Positions 32,946 through 41,372 of a DNA stretch of 64,000 bases are shown one piece after another (position 1 is the stretch's first letter; each line of letters begins with the position of its first letter). The notes beneath the pieces are model-generated. The model saw only the letters and a list, made by a program, of their open reading frames with translations, was not told the DNA's origin and searched no databases. This stretch comes from Cyanophora paradoxa. Its lineage: Eukaryota > Glaucocystophyceae > Cyanophorales > Cyanophoraceae. Both the position numbers and the translations under genes were made by a program. The stretch lies in assembly GCA_004431415.1 (NCBI GenBank), contig QPMI01000165.1, positions 124,001 to 188,000 on the forward strand. Reading direction: 5' to 3'.

Positions 32946-33815
32946 GCATCTCACCAACTTTGCACGCGAGTGCGCGGGGCAGCCGTTGTCGCACACGGGC
33001 TTCTGCTGCCCCTTGAACCAGCACTCCCGGCACGTGTTGTTCCTGTCGAAGTCCGGAGGGCACCCTGTTGCGGGGCATACCGCCATGGGGGGTGCCCCCC
33101 TGGCCACGCAGATCCCGCAGCCAAAGTCAAGCTGCGGCACCTGGTAGGGGCACCTCGTCGCGCTGCAGACGGGCTTCTCCCTGCCCCGGGCCCAGCACTC
33201 TCCGCATGCATTGTTCCTGTCCTGGCCCGGGGGGCACCCCGTCCGGGGGCAGACTGCGGGGGTGAGCCCGCCCAGAGTGCAGTCTCCGCACAGGTTGGGG
33301 CTCTGCCCCGGCGGGCACCCCGTCGTGGGGCAGATCGCCGACGGCTGGTTTGCAGCCGGGACGCACTCCGCGCACCCGGCGCTGTAGACCTGCCCCGGCG
33401 GGCACCCCGTCGAGCGGCAGATCGGTGGCGGGGGGAAGCCCCTGGGGGCGCACTCACGGCAGGGGTTGTTCTTGTCCTGTCCGGGCGGGCACCCCGTGCC
33501 TGGGCAGGTCCCGTCCGGGCTTTCGATGCGCCCCCCAAGGGTACACTCCCCGCACGCATTTTGGAGCTGGTCGTGGGAGGGGCAGCCGGTCGAGCAGCTG
33601 TTGGGGGCCCGCCCCCTTGGCAGGCACTCGCGACAGGCCTCGGACCAGAACTCGGTGGGGCGGCATCCGTCGGGGCAGTAGTCTGGGGCGACCCCCGATG
33701 GGAAGCACGCGCTGCACGGGTTGTTGCGGTCCTGGCCGGGGGGGCAGCCCGTACCGGGGCAGAGGGCTGGAGTCCTGCCCCCCAGCGTGCACTCGCCGCA
33801 CCCATTGACGTAGAG
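32916..33815 (-). CDS. Cysteine-rich repeat protein, type 2 (C..TGCPPGQ...C.EC), N-terminus lost
   Basis: Repeats such as CPGTGCPPGQDKNNPCRECA, CPTTGCPPGQSPNLCGDCTL and CPRTGCPPGQDRNNACGECW run to the stop at 32916. The intact relative at 56681-57682 has an N-terminal membrane anchor, absent here. It starts abruptly at 33815, joined on the same strand to the SprT-like gene. Confidence 0.55.
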   Translation of the reverse strand, partial: LYVNGCGECTLGGRTPALCPGTGCPPGQDRNNPCSACFPSGVAPDYCPDGCRPTEFWSEACRECLPRGRAPNSCSTGCPSHDQLQNACGECTLGGRIESPDGTCPGTGCPPGQDKNNPCRECAPRGFPPPPICRSTGCPPGQVYSAGCAECVPAANQPSAICPTTGCPPGQSPNLCGDCTLGGLTPAVCPRTGCPPGQDRNNACGECWARGREKPVCSATRCPYQVPQLDFGCGICVARGAPPMAVCPATGCPPDFDRNNTCRECWFKGQQKPVCDNGCPAHSRAKLVRCTSCTQAPPG

Positions 33816-34314
33816 GGTTCTTCAAAAACTCGGACCGCCCGCACAGCCCGCCAACCGGTATTGCCGAGAACCCGAACACCTGGTGCATTGCCCTCGCCCA
33901 GGTCGGCCCATGCCACCTGTCGTCACCGCTGGCTCCCCACTCATCGTCGCTCGATCCGTCTTGAATTGCCGCCAGGAGGTGGCATATTTCGTGCGCTAGG
34001 ATATGGAGCAATGTCGACAGCAGCGGCAGGATGCGCCTGCCGCTGCTGTCCGAAAAGGGCATCGCGGCCCAGTAGAGCTTCATCTCGTCCTCCGCCCACT
34101 TGTTTGTGTTCAGAACCATCGTGCCCCATGAAGAAGGCAGGGTGAACGCCAGGTCTGGACGAGCTCTGATGTTGAGATTTAGGAGATCACCCAAGGCGGG
34201 CTTGTTAAAAGTGCCCATCCACCACCCTGTGAACGTGCCGCGGAAGAACGCCCTGTCGATGGCCTCGATGGCCGGGATGACGTGGTCGCTCACCGTGATC
34301 TGGGAAGGCTGCAT
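33816..34314 (-). CDS. SprT-like zinc metalloprotease domain protein, C-terminus replaced
   Basis: Starts MQPSQITVSDHVIPAIEAID (34314). The active site reads LLHILAHEICHLLAAIQDG (HExxH) followed about 25 residues later by HGPTWARAMHQVFGF, the HG..W...M third-ligand region of SprT/Spartan proteases. Cellular SPRTN removes protein-DNA crosslinks, and giant viruses carry SprT-like proteins. Coding ends at a join to cysteine-rich repeats near 33815, after SEFLKNPL. Its start codon overlaps the ATG at 34313 on the other strand. Confidence 0.6.
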
Positions 34315-34904
34315 GAGCGGGTCGAAGAGGCCCTGCGCCTACCCGGCCGCCGGTGCCCGCGGCGCCGGGGAAGGCCGCCGCCCCTGCCCCTGCGCCTACG
34401 GTGGGCGAAGAGGCCCTCGCCTCGCCGGTCAAGCTGATCCAGTCCGTCCTGGACTTTGCCCTGGCACCCCTGCTCTGGTTCCGCAACTTCAAGCTCGTGG
34501 CCGCCGCGGTGGTCCTCGTGGTGGCGGCCGGCTTCATCGTGACGTACCGGTTCGTGGGGGAGGAGGACAAGCGGGCGCTGCAGTACGCGCACACGCTCTT
34601 CATGGGGGCCACCGGCATCCTCCCCATGATCCTCTCGCTCCTCATGAACACGCTGACCATCATGGTCGGCATCTACATCGCCAAGATCGCCCTCTCGCGG
34701 CCCAGCGTCCCCGCCCTCCTGCGCCCCTACTCGGGGCCCATCGCGAGGATCGGGGGGGCGGCCGCCGTGGTGGGGCCCATGGTGGCGCCGGCCATCGCGG
34801 CGCTCCGGGGCGGGGCGGGCGCCGGCGCCGCCGCGGCGGGCTCCGGCGGGGCCCCCTCCTCCGTGGCGGCGGCCGCCGAGGCAATACAGCTGTTCCCCGC
34901 GTGA
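34313..34904 (+). CDS. Two- or three-helix viral membrane protein
   Basis: Hydrophobic segments FKLVAAAVVLVVAAGFIVTY and LPMILSLLMNTLTIMVGIYI, then a Gly/Ala-rich third segment and the end AAAAEAIQLFPA. The ATG at 34313 is out of frame with the helix frame. Either a GTG-type start at 34353 is used or a base is missing in the intervening C/G-rich stretch. Divergent from the SprT-like gene with overlapping starts. Confidence 0.45.
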
Positions 34905-34957
34905 GGAGAGCTCGTCCACCGCCGGCCGCGATTTGTCGTGGCCGTGTGCGAGCGAAG

Positions 34958-35135
34958 ATGGCGACGATGCAGGACCTCCCGGACGGGGTCCTGCACATGA
35001 TCCTCCGGCGGGCAGTGCGCACCCCCGCCGCCAGCTGCCTCAAGTGCGGGTCCAGCCCCGCCGCCCCGCGGCAGCGCGGGGCCTGTCATGCCTGCGCCCG
35101 CCTCTGCGTCGTCGCGGGCTGCAAACTGAAACGCA
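34958..35135 (+). pseudogene. F-box-like / zinc-finger protein, N-terminal fragment
   Basis: MATMQDLPDGVLHMILRRAV resembles an F-box start. It is followed by CLKCGSSPAAPRQRGACHAC and ARLCVVAGC, closely matching CLKCGERAATRRACTSCSRL of the zinc-finger protein at 59716. The frame ends at a junction near 35135. Confidence 0.4.
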
Positions 35136-35199
35136 CGCGGTGGCCCTCGAGTCGCTTGCCGAGACATACGCAGAGAGGCTAGCGGGCGACGTCATCGTC

Positions 35200-35640
35200 G
35201 TCGGCGGCGGCTACGGCCAAGGGTGGTGGCGCCGGCGGCTTCCTGGATCGCATCCTGTCGTGGTGCGCCCCCTGGCGGCGGAAGGCCCGCTGCGGCGGCG
35301 CCCCAGGGGTGCCCCCGGCACCGGCCGCACCGGCACCGTACTTCGCGCAGGATGTCGCCTCCCGCACCGGCAGGATCGAGACGAAGCGGGCCAGCGCCAC
35401 CGGGGCGGTTTCGGGGTTGAATCCCGTGTTATCGGCGAGCGCCGCCCCCGTTGCGCCCCTGTGCAGCTTGACGTCGTGCGGATCTCCTCGTAGACCGACG
35501 TCATCATGGTGGAAGGGAAGGCCGCGCAGGTGGCGGCGCCGGCCGCGGGGCGCTGCCCCGCGCAGGTGCAGAACAGGTCCACCGTCCAGAGCCCGTAGTC
35601 GTCCCGCTGGCACTCGCCCGGGGTTCACGCGGCAGCTAGA
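35200..35640 (-). pseudogene. Unrecognised viral protein, frameshifted
   Basis: Upstream frame: DLFCTCAGQRPAAGAATCAA, FPSTMMTSVYEEIR. The other frame continues DVKLHRGATGAALADNTGFN, PETAPVALARFVSILPVREA. Together they look like one protein with a frame change near 35490. No family recognised. Confidence 0.3.
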
Positions 35641-35670
35641 GCGGCGCCCCGTGTTGCACGTGGTGTGATG

Positions 35671-36108
35671 TTATTCATTCGCGGGCGGCAGCCTGAGGGG
35701 CATGCGCGGGAGGCCGGCGCACGTCGCCATGCGGCCGCCCTCTTCTCCGGCCAGGCAGACTACGACCACTGGGGCGGCGGGGTATGACGGCGGGGGGGCC
35801 GCGCCGGCGGCGGAGGCGGCCCAGCGGATCTCGGAGACGAACAGGGCCGCGGCGGCGCGGAGGGCGCGGGGGAGCACCGCCGGCTCGTTAAGGAGGATGA
35901 GGACGACGGGGGGCGCTCGAAGCAGCTGGCCGGAGCCGGCCGCGAGGGCGGCGGCGTACTCGCGCAGGACCGCCTCGGGGCTGGCGCTCCGGTCGCGATC
36001 GCCGGTACCGCAGCAGCGCACCAGGAGGACGCGGTCCGCGAGCTCGAAGGCCAGGGCCAGAGCCCGGCCCGGCAGCCGACGAACTTCATGATCATCACCC
36101 TCCTTCAT
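35671..36108 (-). CDS. Hypothetical viral protein, 145 residues, next to repeat element
   Basis: Begins just after a TATA-like box in the repeat (MKEGDDHEVRRLPGRALALA) and includes ELADRVLLVRCCGTGDRDRS and LLRAPPVVLILLNEPAVLP. A second frame starts MIMKFVGCRAG from the same leader. Frame choice rests on the alpha/beta look of the longer one. No domain recognised. Confidence 0.35.
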   Translation of the reverse strand: MKEGDDHEVRRLPGRALALAFELADRVLLVRCCGTGDRDRSASPEAVLREYAAALAAGSGQLLRAPPVVLILLNEPAVLPRALRAAAALFVSEIRWAASAAGAAPPPSYPAAPVVVVCLAGEEGGRMATCAGLPRMPLRLPPANE

Positions 36109-36163
36109 ATAAGGGCAGATTCAGCGGGGCTTGTGAGAACACGAATCTAAGGTGATCCAGTTT
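36077..36163. repeat. 87-bp direct repeat, copy 1 (element arm A)
   Basis: Exact copy of 36339-36425. Contains TATAAG and, 22 nt after its first T, CTTGTGAGAACACGAATCTA. Arm A of the inverted element described for 36130-36268. Confidence 0.95.
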
Positions 36164-36268
36164 TCGAGAGAGGGGCAGTGCGACGAGAGCGGCAGACGGA
36201 CACCGCCCTTTTTGACGGAGCATGACACGGACTGAAACTGGACTACACTAGATTCATGTTCTCACAAG
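36130..36268. repeat. Inverted element: 34-bp arms around a 71-bp spacer
   Basis: The left arm 36130-36163 (CTTGTGAGAACACGAATCTA...) and right arm 36235-36268 are reverse complements apart from about five positions. Each arm is preceded, reading inward, by a TATA-like box at the same distance (TATAAG for A; TATATAG on the minus strand ending about 36290 for B). A reverse-complement copy of the whole unit lies at about 37206-37390. Confidence 0.9.
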
Positions 36269-36338
36269 CGGAGGCAGTTCAGCCTATATAGAACCGAGGT
36301 GCATCGAGCAACATCGCTCGCGACCCGACCCCCCCTCT

Positions 36339-36425
36339 CGACGAACTTCATGATCATCACCCTCCTTCATATAAGGGCAGATTCAGCGGGGCTTGTGAGA
36401 ACACGAATCTAAGGTGATCCAGTTT
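36339..36425. repeat. 87-bp direct repeat, copy 2 (arm A)
   Basis: Second exact copy, ending at the edge of the 780-bp segment 36426-37205. Confidence 0.95.
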
Positions 36426-36724
36426 CGGACGGGCTCTGCTTGGACTTGTCGTATTTGCGGCGTTTCTTCTGGGGCGTCGCGGCCAGCGGGTCTTCACCGT
36501 CCCGCTGGGGGGCGTCGTGGGGGTGGTCGCAGTAGTGGCGGACGACGACGGGCCCGGCGGGCCCCCGCCGGCTGTGGCCGGACTTGAGGGTGGCAAGCTT
36601 CATGCGCCCGAAGTGGCGGAGGGTGCCCAGGATGCGAACGGGGTCGACGTTGTCCTGGCGGTAGATATGGCCCTTTTTGCCGTAGTAGGCGCCGAGGCTC
36701 GTGCGCAGGAAGACGGCGAGGCGG
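36426..36724 (-). pseudogene. C-terminal fragment of an unrecognised basic protein
   Basis: Reads FLRTSLGAYYGKKGHIYRQD, VRILGTLRHFGRMKLATLKS, then a basic TPQKKRRKYDKSKQ tail that runs into the repeat. The KKRRK run could be a nuclear localisation signal. Confidence 0.4.
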
Positions 36725-37205
36725 GGGGCAACTCCGGCCTCGGCGGCGCCGGGGGGTTCACCTCGGCGGTCCTGGGGGTGACCCCGGGGCAGGTCCTGCG
36801 CATCATCACGGGCGGGGCAGGGGCCTGGGGCACGGGTGGCTACGGTGGCGGCGGCTGCGGTAACAGCACCTGCGTCGCCGGCGGCGGGCGGTCCGCCGTG
36901 CGCCTCGACGGCGGCTACGGGCAGGGCGGCGACCCGAACTGGGGTGGCGACAAGACGCTCATCGTCAAGTGGTCCTGCCCGGACAACTGCTGTCCCAAGG
37001 AGATGAAGGACATGCCTCCCAAGGACTACGTCGAGGGGTACACGACGCGGACGACCACGAGGCGGAGGCCCTGCCCGGCGGGGGGAGGGTCGACGTGGTG
37101 GAGCGCAACCTCCTGCAGGGCAGCGCCGCACCCCTGCACCTGCGGGAGTTGGCCATCCGCCCGTGCGTGGGTGGACATGCGCCCTCTTGGCAGCCTGCCG
37201 CCCTC
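36725..37205 (+). pseudogene. Glycine-rich beta-fold protein fragment
   Basis: GGAGGFTSAVLGVTPGQVLR followed by IITGGAGAWGTGGYGGGG is the 'GG.G....G...V.PG..L.I..GG.G' signature of glycine-rich surface proteins seen in phages and giant viruses. It continues WGGDKTLIVKWSCPDNCCPK. No start; a further junction near 37065 is likely. Confidence 0.45.
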
Positions 37206-37503
37206 CTCCGCTTGTGAGAACATGAATCTAGTGTAGTCCAGTTTCAGTCCGTGTCATGCTCCGTCAAAAAGGGCGGTGTCCGTCTGCCGCTCTCGTCGCA
37301 CTGCCCCTCTCTCGAAAACTGGATCACCTTAGATTCGTGTTCTCACAAGCCCCGCTGAATCTGCCCTTATATGAAGGAGGGTGGTGAAGGTCGTCGAGAG
37401 GGCGGGGTCGGCCGCGGGTCGCGAGCGATGTTGCTCGATGCACCTCGGTTCTATATAGGCTGAACTGCCTCCGCTTGTGAGAACATGAATCTAGTGTAGT
37501 CCA
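37206..37503. repeat. Inverted copy of the 36.1-kb element, with arms B, A' and B
   Basis: Reverse complement of most of 36077-36345. Arm B without its TATA starts at 37210, arm A' ends near 37350 with its TATA box outside it, and a complete B arm with TATATAGG lies at 37452-37503. Together with 36077-36425 it brackets 36426-37205. Confidence 0.9.
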
Positions 37504-37609
37504 ATCTGAGACAGGGGCCCTAGTGTGTTTCCATATTTGCGGGGGGGGGGGGCAGGGACGCCCCTAGCCTGGCCTGCGCCGCCTGTGCATGTTCGCATGC
37601 TGCTGCTTC

Positions 37610-37661
37610 TATATAGGCTGAACTGCCTCCGCTTGTGAGAGCATGATTCTAGTGTGATCCA
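37610..37661 (+). promoter_or_regulatory. Element B copy with TATA-like box
   Basis: TATATAGGCTGAACTGCCTC then CGCTTGTGAGAGCATGATTC. Preceded by GTGCATGTTCGCATGCTGCT, as is the next copy 170 bp downstream. Confidence 0.7.
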
Positions 37662-37779
37662 GCCTGAGATGCTAAGCCCCCCCTCTCCAGTATGCACCCC
37701 TGGGTGGCGGGGGTAGGGTGTGACCTCAGCTCTGATGCCTGCCCTGCCCCGCCTGTGCATGTTCGCATGCTGCTGCTTC

Positions 37780-37831
37780 TATATAGGCTGAACTGCCTCC
37801 GCTTGTGAGAACATGATTCTAATGCACTCCA
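37780..37831 (+). promoter_or_regulatory. Element B copy, probable promoter of the 37813 gene
   Basis: Same TATATAGG...CTTGTGAGAACATGATTCTA block. Its conserved ATG (37813) opens the long frame to 38673, so here the element would supply promoter and start codon together. Confidence 0.6.
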
Positions 37832-38673
37832 CTGCACGCCGCCCGCCCCCCCCCCACCGCCCTCCACACCGCCCCACTCAGCCCCACCCAGCCCGCGGCC
37901 CTCCCCCCTACCCTCCCCTACCCCTCCCCCGGGCCCCCTCCCCCCCCTACCCGCCCAACCGCTATGAACCACTTTCACAGCTGGGAACCGGTTGTGCTTT
38001 CCGAAGGCATCTGCAGTGGTACAGGGACGCTACCCACTACCAGGCCTTTCGCCGGGGCCTGCGGGGGATTGGAACCCCGTACTGGTTCATGGACTACCGG
38101 CACGATCACAAAGGGGAGCGGTACGATCACGGGGGCTTTCGGCTCCAGGTCCCCAACATGGCCACCGGAGTCAAAAAAGAAGACGGCATGGGGGGGTACG
38201 TCCCGGGCCAGTCCAAGACCATGGGCATCCGGTACGCGCAGATCAGCGCGAACTGGTGGCGGCTTGGGGCGATCATCGGCAACATCCTCTACAAGGGAGG
38301 GCAGATGACCGACTTCTCGCAGTCCGACAGGGACGAGCTCCGGTTCGCGCTCGACGAAATCTGGCCGTGCGGAGACTACGATTTCCACAAATCGGTCTGC
38401 AAAACGCCCCGGTCGGCCGAGCAGGTGAAGACGGCCATGCGGAGGGTGCTCGACCGCATCGGGACCATCGTGGACCGGTGCAACAAGGGCTCGCACGCCA
38501 TGTGCCGCCTCGACACGCTCATCAGGGCGATCAAGCTCGCCGAGATGGAGACCCTCGGCGACGGCTTGGTGGTCCAGTGGCCGGATCTGGCCGTGCGGTG
38601 GTCAAAGGACCCATACGCCGCACCACGCACCCCGTGGGGGGCTCCCCCGCGCGGGGGCCGGCCGGCCGGCTAG
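37813..38673 (+). CDS. Hypothetical viral protein, up to 286 residues
   Basis: An open frame runs from the ATG inside element B (37813). The first 50 residues are almost only Pro/His/Arg (a C-rich tract, possibly intron or leader). A normal-looking protein follows: FRRHLQWYRDATHYQAFRRG, YWFMDYRHDHKGERYDHGGF, LDEIWPCGDYDFHKSVCKTP and LDTLIRAIKLAEMETLGDG. Stop shares CTAG with the convergent gene at 38670. No family recognised. Confidence 0.55.
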   Translation: MILMHSTARRPPPPHRPPHRPTQPHPARGPPPYPPLPLPRAPSPPYPPNRYEPLSQLGTGCAFRRHLQWYRDATHYQAFRRGLRGIGTPYWFMDYRHDHKGERYDHGGFRLQVPNMATGVKKEDGMGGYVPGQSKTMGIRYAQISANWWRLGAIIGNILYKGGQMTDFSQSDRDELRFALDEIWPCGDYDFHKSVCKTPRSAEQVKTAMRRVLDRIGTIVDRCNKGSHAMCRLDTLIRAIKLAEMETLGDGLVVQWPDLAVRWSKDPYAAPRTPWGAPPRGGRPAG

Positions 38674-39170
38674 CGGAGGCCATGGTAGAATATGTGCAGC
38701 ACGTCGCGGGACACGCGCTCCATGAGGTCGGAGGCCGCCCTGCACGGCCCGCACACCGGGCCCGAGAACCGGTAGAAATGCGCCCCGAGCCTCTCCTGGT
38801 GCTGGAGACTGTAGAGGGCCGTGGAGAGGTCCCTCGCGTCGCGTGCGAGCTGGGAGGGCGGGATGAGGAGGCTGCCTCCCTCGATCGATATCCCCCGCAG
38901 GAGCCTTGTCAGCCTGATCTCGATGAAGAGGCGGATGGGTACGGAGAGCCTCAGCCTCGCGTCGAAGAGGCGAGTCTCGTACCGCCCCCTCTCAATCTCC
39001 CTTCGTAGCGCCAGGAACGTCTCATAGTGCACAGAGGGGCCACCGCCGCCGACTTCGGCGGGCGAGGTGCGGAAGCGGAACAGCCGCGTGCCCCACCCCG
39101 GCCCGCTCTCCCCCCCCTGCATCCACCCGTCGTATGCGGCGCGGATGCGCCCCCCCAGCTCTGTTTGCAT
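38670..39170 (-). CDS. Hypothetical viral protein, 166 residues, intact
   Basis: Starts MQTELGGRIRAAYDGWMQGG and includes SVHYETFLALRREIERGRYE, SVPIRLFIEIRLTRLLRG and FYRFSGPVCGPCRAASDLME (CxxC). Normal stop at 38670. Function unknown. Confidence 0.5.
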   Translation of the reverse strand: MQTELGGRIRAAYDGWMQGGESGPGWGTRLFRFRTSPAEVGGGGPSVHYETFLALRREIERGRYETRLFDARLRLSVPIRLFIEIRLTRLLRGISIEGGSLLIPPSQLARDARDLSTALYSLQHQERLGAHFYRFSGPVCGPCRAASDLMERVSRDVLHIFYHGLR

Positions 39171-39194
39171 CTCTGTGTATTTCCCACAAATTTC

Positions 39195-39675
39195 TCACGG
39201 CGCTGGTGGGCTGCCACCACTACTATTACTGCACCCGCCGCCGGCCCCAGCCTGCAGCAGGCCCCTGCTGCACGCTGCCACGCGCTCCCTGGCATCGGGG
39301 GCAAAGAGCAGAACGCCGCCCGCCCCACCGATGACGTGCCACAGGGGGTGCAGGACCTCGTACGAGGGCGAGCCCGGCGGGCCGCACGCGAGGTACGCCG
39401 TCATGGCGGCCGCCCCCAGGGCGAGGCACAGGGCGCTGTGGTGCACTTCGCCCCGCTGCGCCCGCCTCAGTGCGGCCGCAACGAAGCTGAGCAGCGCCGC
39501 AAGCGCAAGGAGGGTGTCGGCCCAGCACAGGGCCGTCCAGGGGCGCTCACCGTCGCGGTGGTAGAGGGTGCTGCCGGCCGCGAGCCCGGCAAAGAGGGCT
39601 GCCTGGGGCCACCAGCCGCCGGCCGCGGCGAGCCCGGCCGCGACCACCAGCGGGGCGTGTGATGGGACGAGCATA
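39195..39675 (-). CDS. Multi-pass membrane protein resembling the CREST (PAQR/TMEM8/ceramidase) superfamily
   Basis: Starts MLVPSHAPLVVAAGLAAAGG (about 39675). Membrane segments include a helix ending AGSTLYHRDGE (S..YH), one starting ALCWADTLLALAALLSF (D), and a late YEVLHPLWHVIGGAGGVLLF with two His. Ser, Asp and His in these positions are the metal-site pattern of CREST hydrolases and receptors. Six hydrophobic stretches in about 160 residues. Assignment is by pattern only. Confidence 0.45.
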
Positions 39676-39679
39676 GGGC

Positions 39680-40010
39680 TCAGCCAAGGCCGGAGGTGAC
39701 GTCCGCTTCGTCGTACACGCCCGCCTCCTCCTCCCCCTCCTCCCGGCGCCGGCGCCGGCGGCGCTGCTGCTGCTGCTGCCCGCTGCCGGGACCGCCGTCG
39801 TCGTCTTCTGTCCCCATCATCATCACCCGGCGCAGGACTCGACGCTCCTTCACCGCCAGGCCCTCGTGTAGGAATTCGAACAGGCGCTCCGACTCCGCCT
39901 CGTCCCCCTGGAACCACTCCAGGAGGCGATCCCGGAGAGCGTCCTTCGTCAGCGTCTCCTTGCGCTTCAGGACCTTGAGGGTCAGCTTGCCGCCCGGGAT
40001 GTTGCAGGTC
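39680..40010 (-). CDS. Conserved-looking viral protein, start unclear
   Basis: Reads CNIPGGKLTLKVLKRKETLT, KDALRDRLLEWFQGDEAESE, RLFEFLHEGLAVKERRVLRR, with an acidic, Gln- and Arg-rich tail. Possibly begins at a junction near 40010. The 'LKKR...T...L.DRL' pattern is familiar from chlorovirus-like proteins, but no function follows. Confidence 0.4.
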
Positions 40011-40191
40011 GCGAGGCCGCCGCGCGCGCCGCCGCCGCCGCCTCTGCAGCTGCCTTCACCGCCGCCACCGTGCGCTAGTGCTATAGTAGTGTCTCGGCGG
40101 CCGCCAGCGCGTGCGTCGCCGTGGCAGGCAACGACACACGAGGCTTCGAACTTGCACAAAAGGGCCGACAAAAAAGGGGGACCCCCCTGAA

Positions 40192-40953
40192 CTAGTGGAC
40201 GGACCGACCGGCGTCCGTTTTCCCGGTACCCCCCTCGGAGGCGGCGTCCGTCCTGCGCGCGCGCTTGGCTGGCGCCGCCGCCGCGGCCTTCGTCTTCTTC
40301 CGTGCCGCGCGCTTCTTCTTCGGCCGGTCGCCCAGTATCATCGAGAGCACGTGCGCGCCCTGCAGGAACGCGTCGGCCGCATCGTCCTTCTTCCTCAGCG
40401 CGCTGAAGAAGGTGAGCGCCGGCCCGGAGACCATCCGCGAGCAGTGCTCGACCGAGAGGCTCTTGTTCCTCTGGTACGGCGTGTTCCACCCGTCGAACGG
40501 CACGGCGGCGGCGGCGTCGGACCCCGGCGGCGCCTCGGCGGCGGCGGACCCGGGCCCCCGGTAGACCGTGAGCTTGTTGCGCGGGCAGACGAAGCGCACC
40601 TCCGCGCCGCGCCGCCTGCACACGAAGTACGTCTGGATCGCGTGGGCGATTGCATGCATCTTCTTGCACGCTATCGTCTGACTCTCGATGGCAACGCAGT
40701 CGGGCAGGAGCATGAAGGGGCGAGAGTCGAAGGCGCGCACGAGGGCGGCACAGGCTTCCTCGGCGGTGCGCGCCCCGAGATCGATTACGCCCCACGCGTG
40801 GACCGCCACGGGCGGGGTTGGATCCTCCTCCGCTTCCGCCCCCGCCTCTTCCTCCCCCCCATCCTGCTCCTCCTCCTCGGGGCTTGTAGATATATAGATA
40901 GTAGCGTAGGTAGCTTGGGCGCGTTGAAAAATTATCTCATAGAGTAAGCACAC
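40192..40953 (-). CDS. RuvC/A22-type Holliday junction resolvase, N-terminal motif missing
   Basis: Carries VAVHAWGVIDLG, LLPDCVAIESQ with the catalytic Glu, KKMHAIAHAIQTYF, VRFVCPRNKLTVY, YQRNKSLSVEHCSRM and LRKKDDAADAFLQGAHVLS, the ordered motifs of poxvirus A22-like resolvases that cut branched viral DNA before packaging. The usual first strand with the first catalytic Asp (family pattern S.DxGxxNLA) is not present before WGVIDL. Instead there is MCLLYEIIFQRAQ and an acidic spacer. A basic tail (KKKRAARKK) follows. Divergent from the gene at 40981, 27 bp away. Confidence 0.72.
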   Translation of the reverse strand: MCLLYEIIFQRAQATYATIYISTSPEEEEQDGGEEEAGAEAEEDPTPPVAVHAWGVIDLGARTAEEACAALVRAFDSRPFMLLPDCVAIESQTIACKKMHAIAHAIQTYFVCRRRGAEVRFVCPRNKLTVYRGPGSAAAEAPPGSDAAAAVPFDGWNTPYQRNKSLSVEHCSRMVSGPALTFFSALRKKDDAADAFLQGAHVLSMILGDRPKKKRAARKKTKAAAAAPAKRARRTDAASEGGTGKTDAGRSVH

Positions 40954-40980
40954 TGCACTTCGCGCTGTGGCACAATAACC

Positions 40981-41301
40981 ATGTCCCGATCGACGATGTC
41001 CGGCGCCAAGGAATTCTTCACCCGGTCGCTCAGCTCGTGCCCCTACGGCCTGACGGGGGGGATCTGCCTGTCGTACCTGGTCTTCCAGATGCTCGTCAGC
41101 ACGACGAGCGGCATCGTCCTCGCCCTGCGGGCGAGCAAGGCGAACAAGGAGGCCAACGCCGCCGAGGCAACCTACCTCGGGATCATCGCCGCGATCCAGT
41201 TCATCTTCCTGCTCGTCTCGGTCATCGCGGCGGTCCGCGTGTGGAAGTCATCCAGGGGCCCCGCGTCCGTTAACCCGAACCTGCAGGATATCTACTACTG
41301 A
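40981..41301 (+). CDS. Small two-helix viral membrane protein, 106 residues
   Basis: MSRSTMSGAKEFFTRSLSSC, then helices GICLSYLVFQMLVSTTSGIV and YLGIIAAIQFIFLLVSVIAA, ending NPNLQDIYY. Complete and well-formed. Likely a virion or host-membrane protein by context. Confidence 0.55.
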   Translation: MSRSTMSGAKEFFTRSLSSCPYGLTGGICLSYLVFQMLVSTTSGIVLALRASKANKEANAAEATYLGIIAAIQFIFLLVSVIAAVRVWKSSRGPASVNPNLQDIYY

Positions 41302-41372
41302 CCGCGAGCTAGGCCAGGCCGCACCGGCGCGTCACGCGAGGCGCTCGAAATGTGCTGAGACTTGTATACATA

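Noticed and set aside
37835..37960. C-rich tract as i-motif/G-quadruplex regulator
   Set aside because: C-runs of this kind are widespread in the window's introns; nothing marks this one as special.
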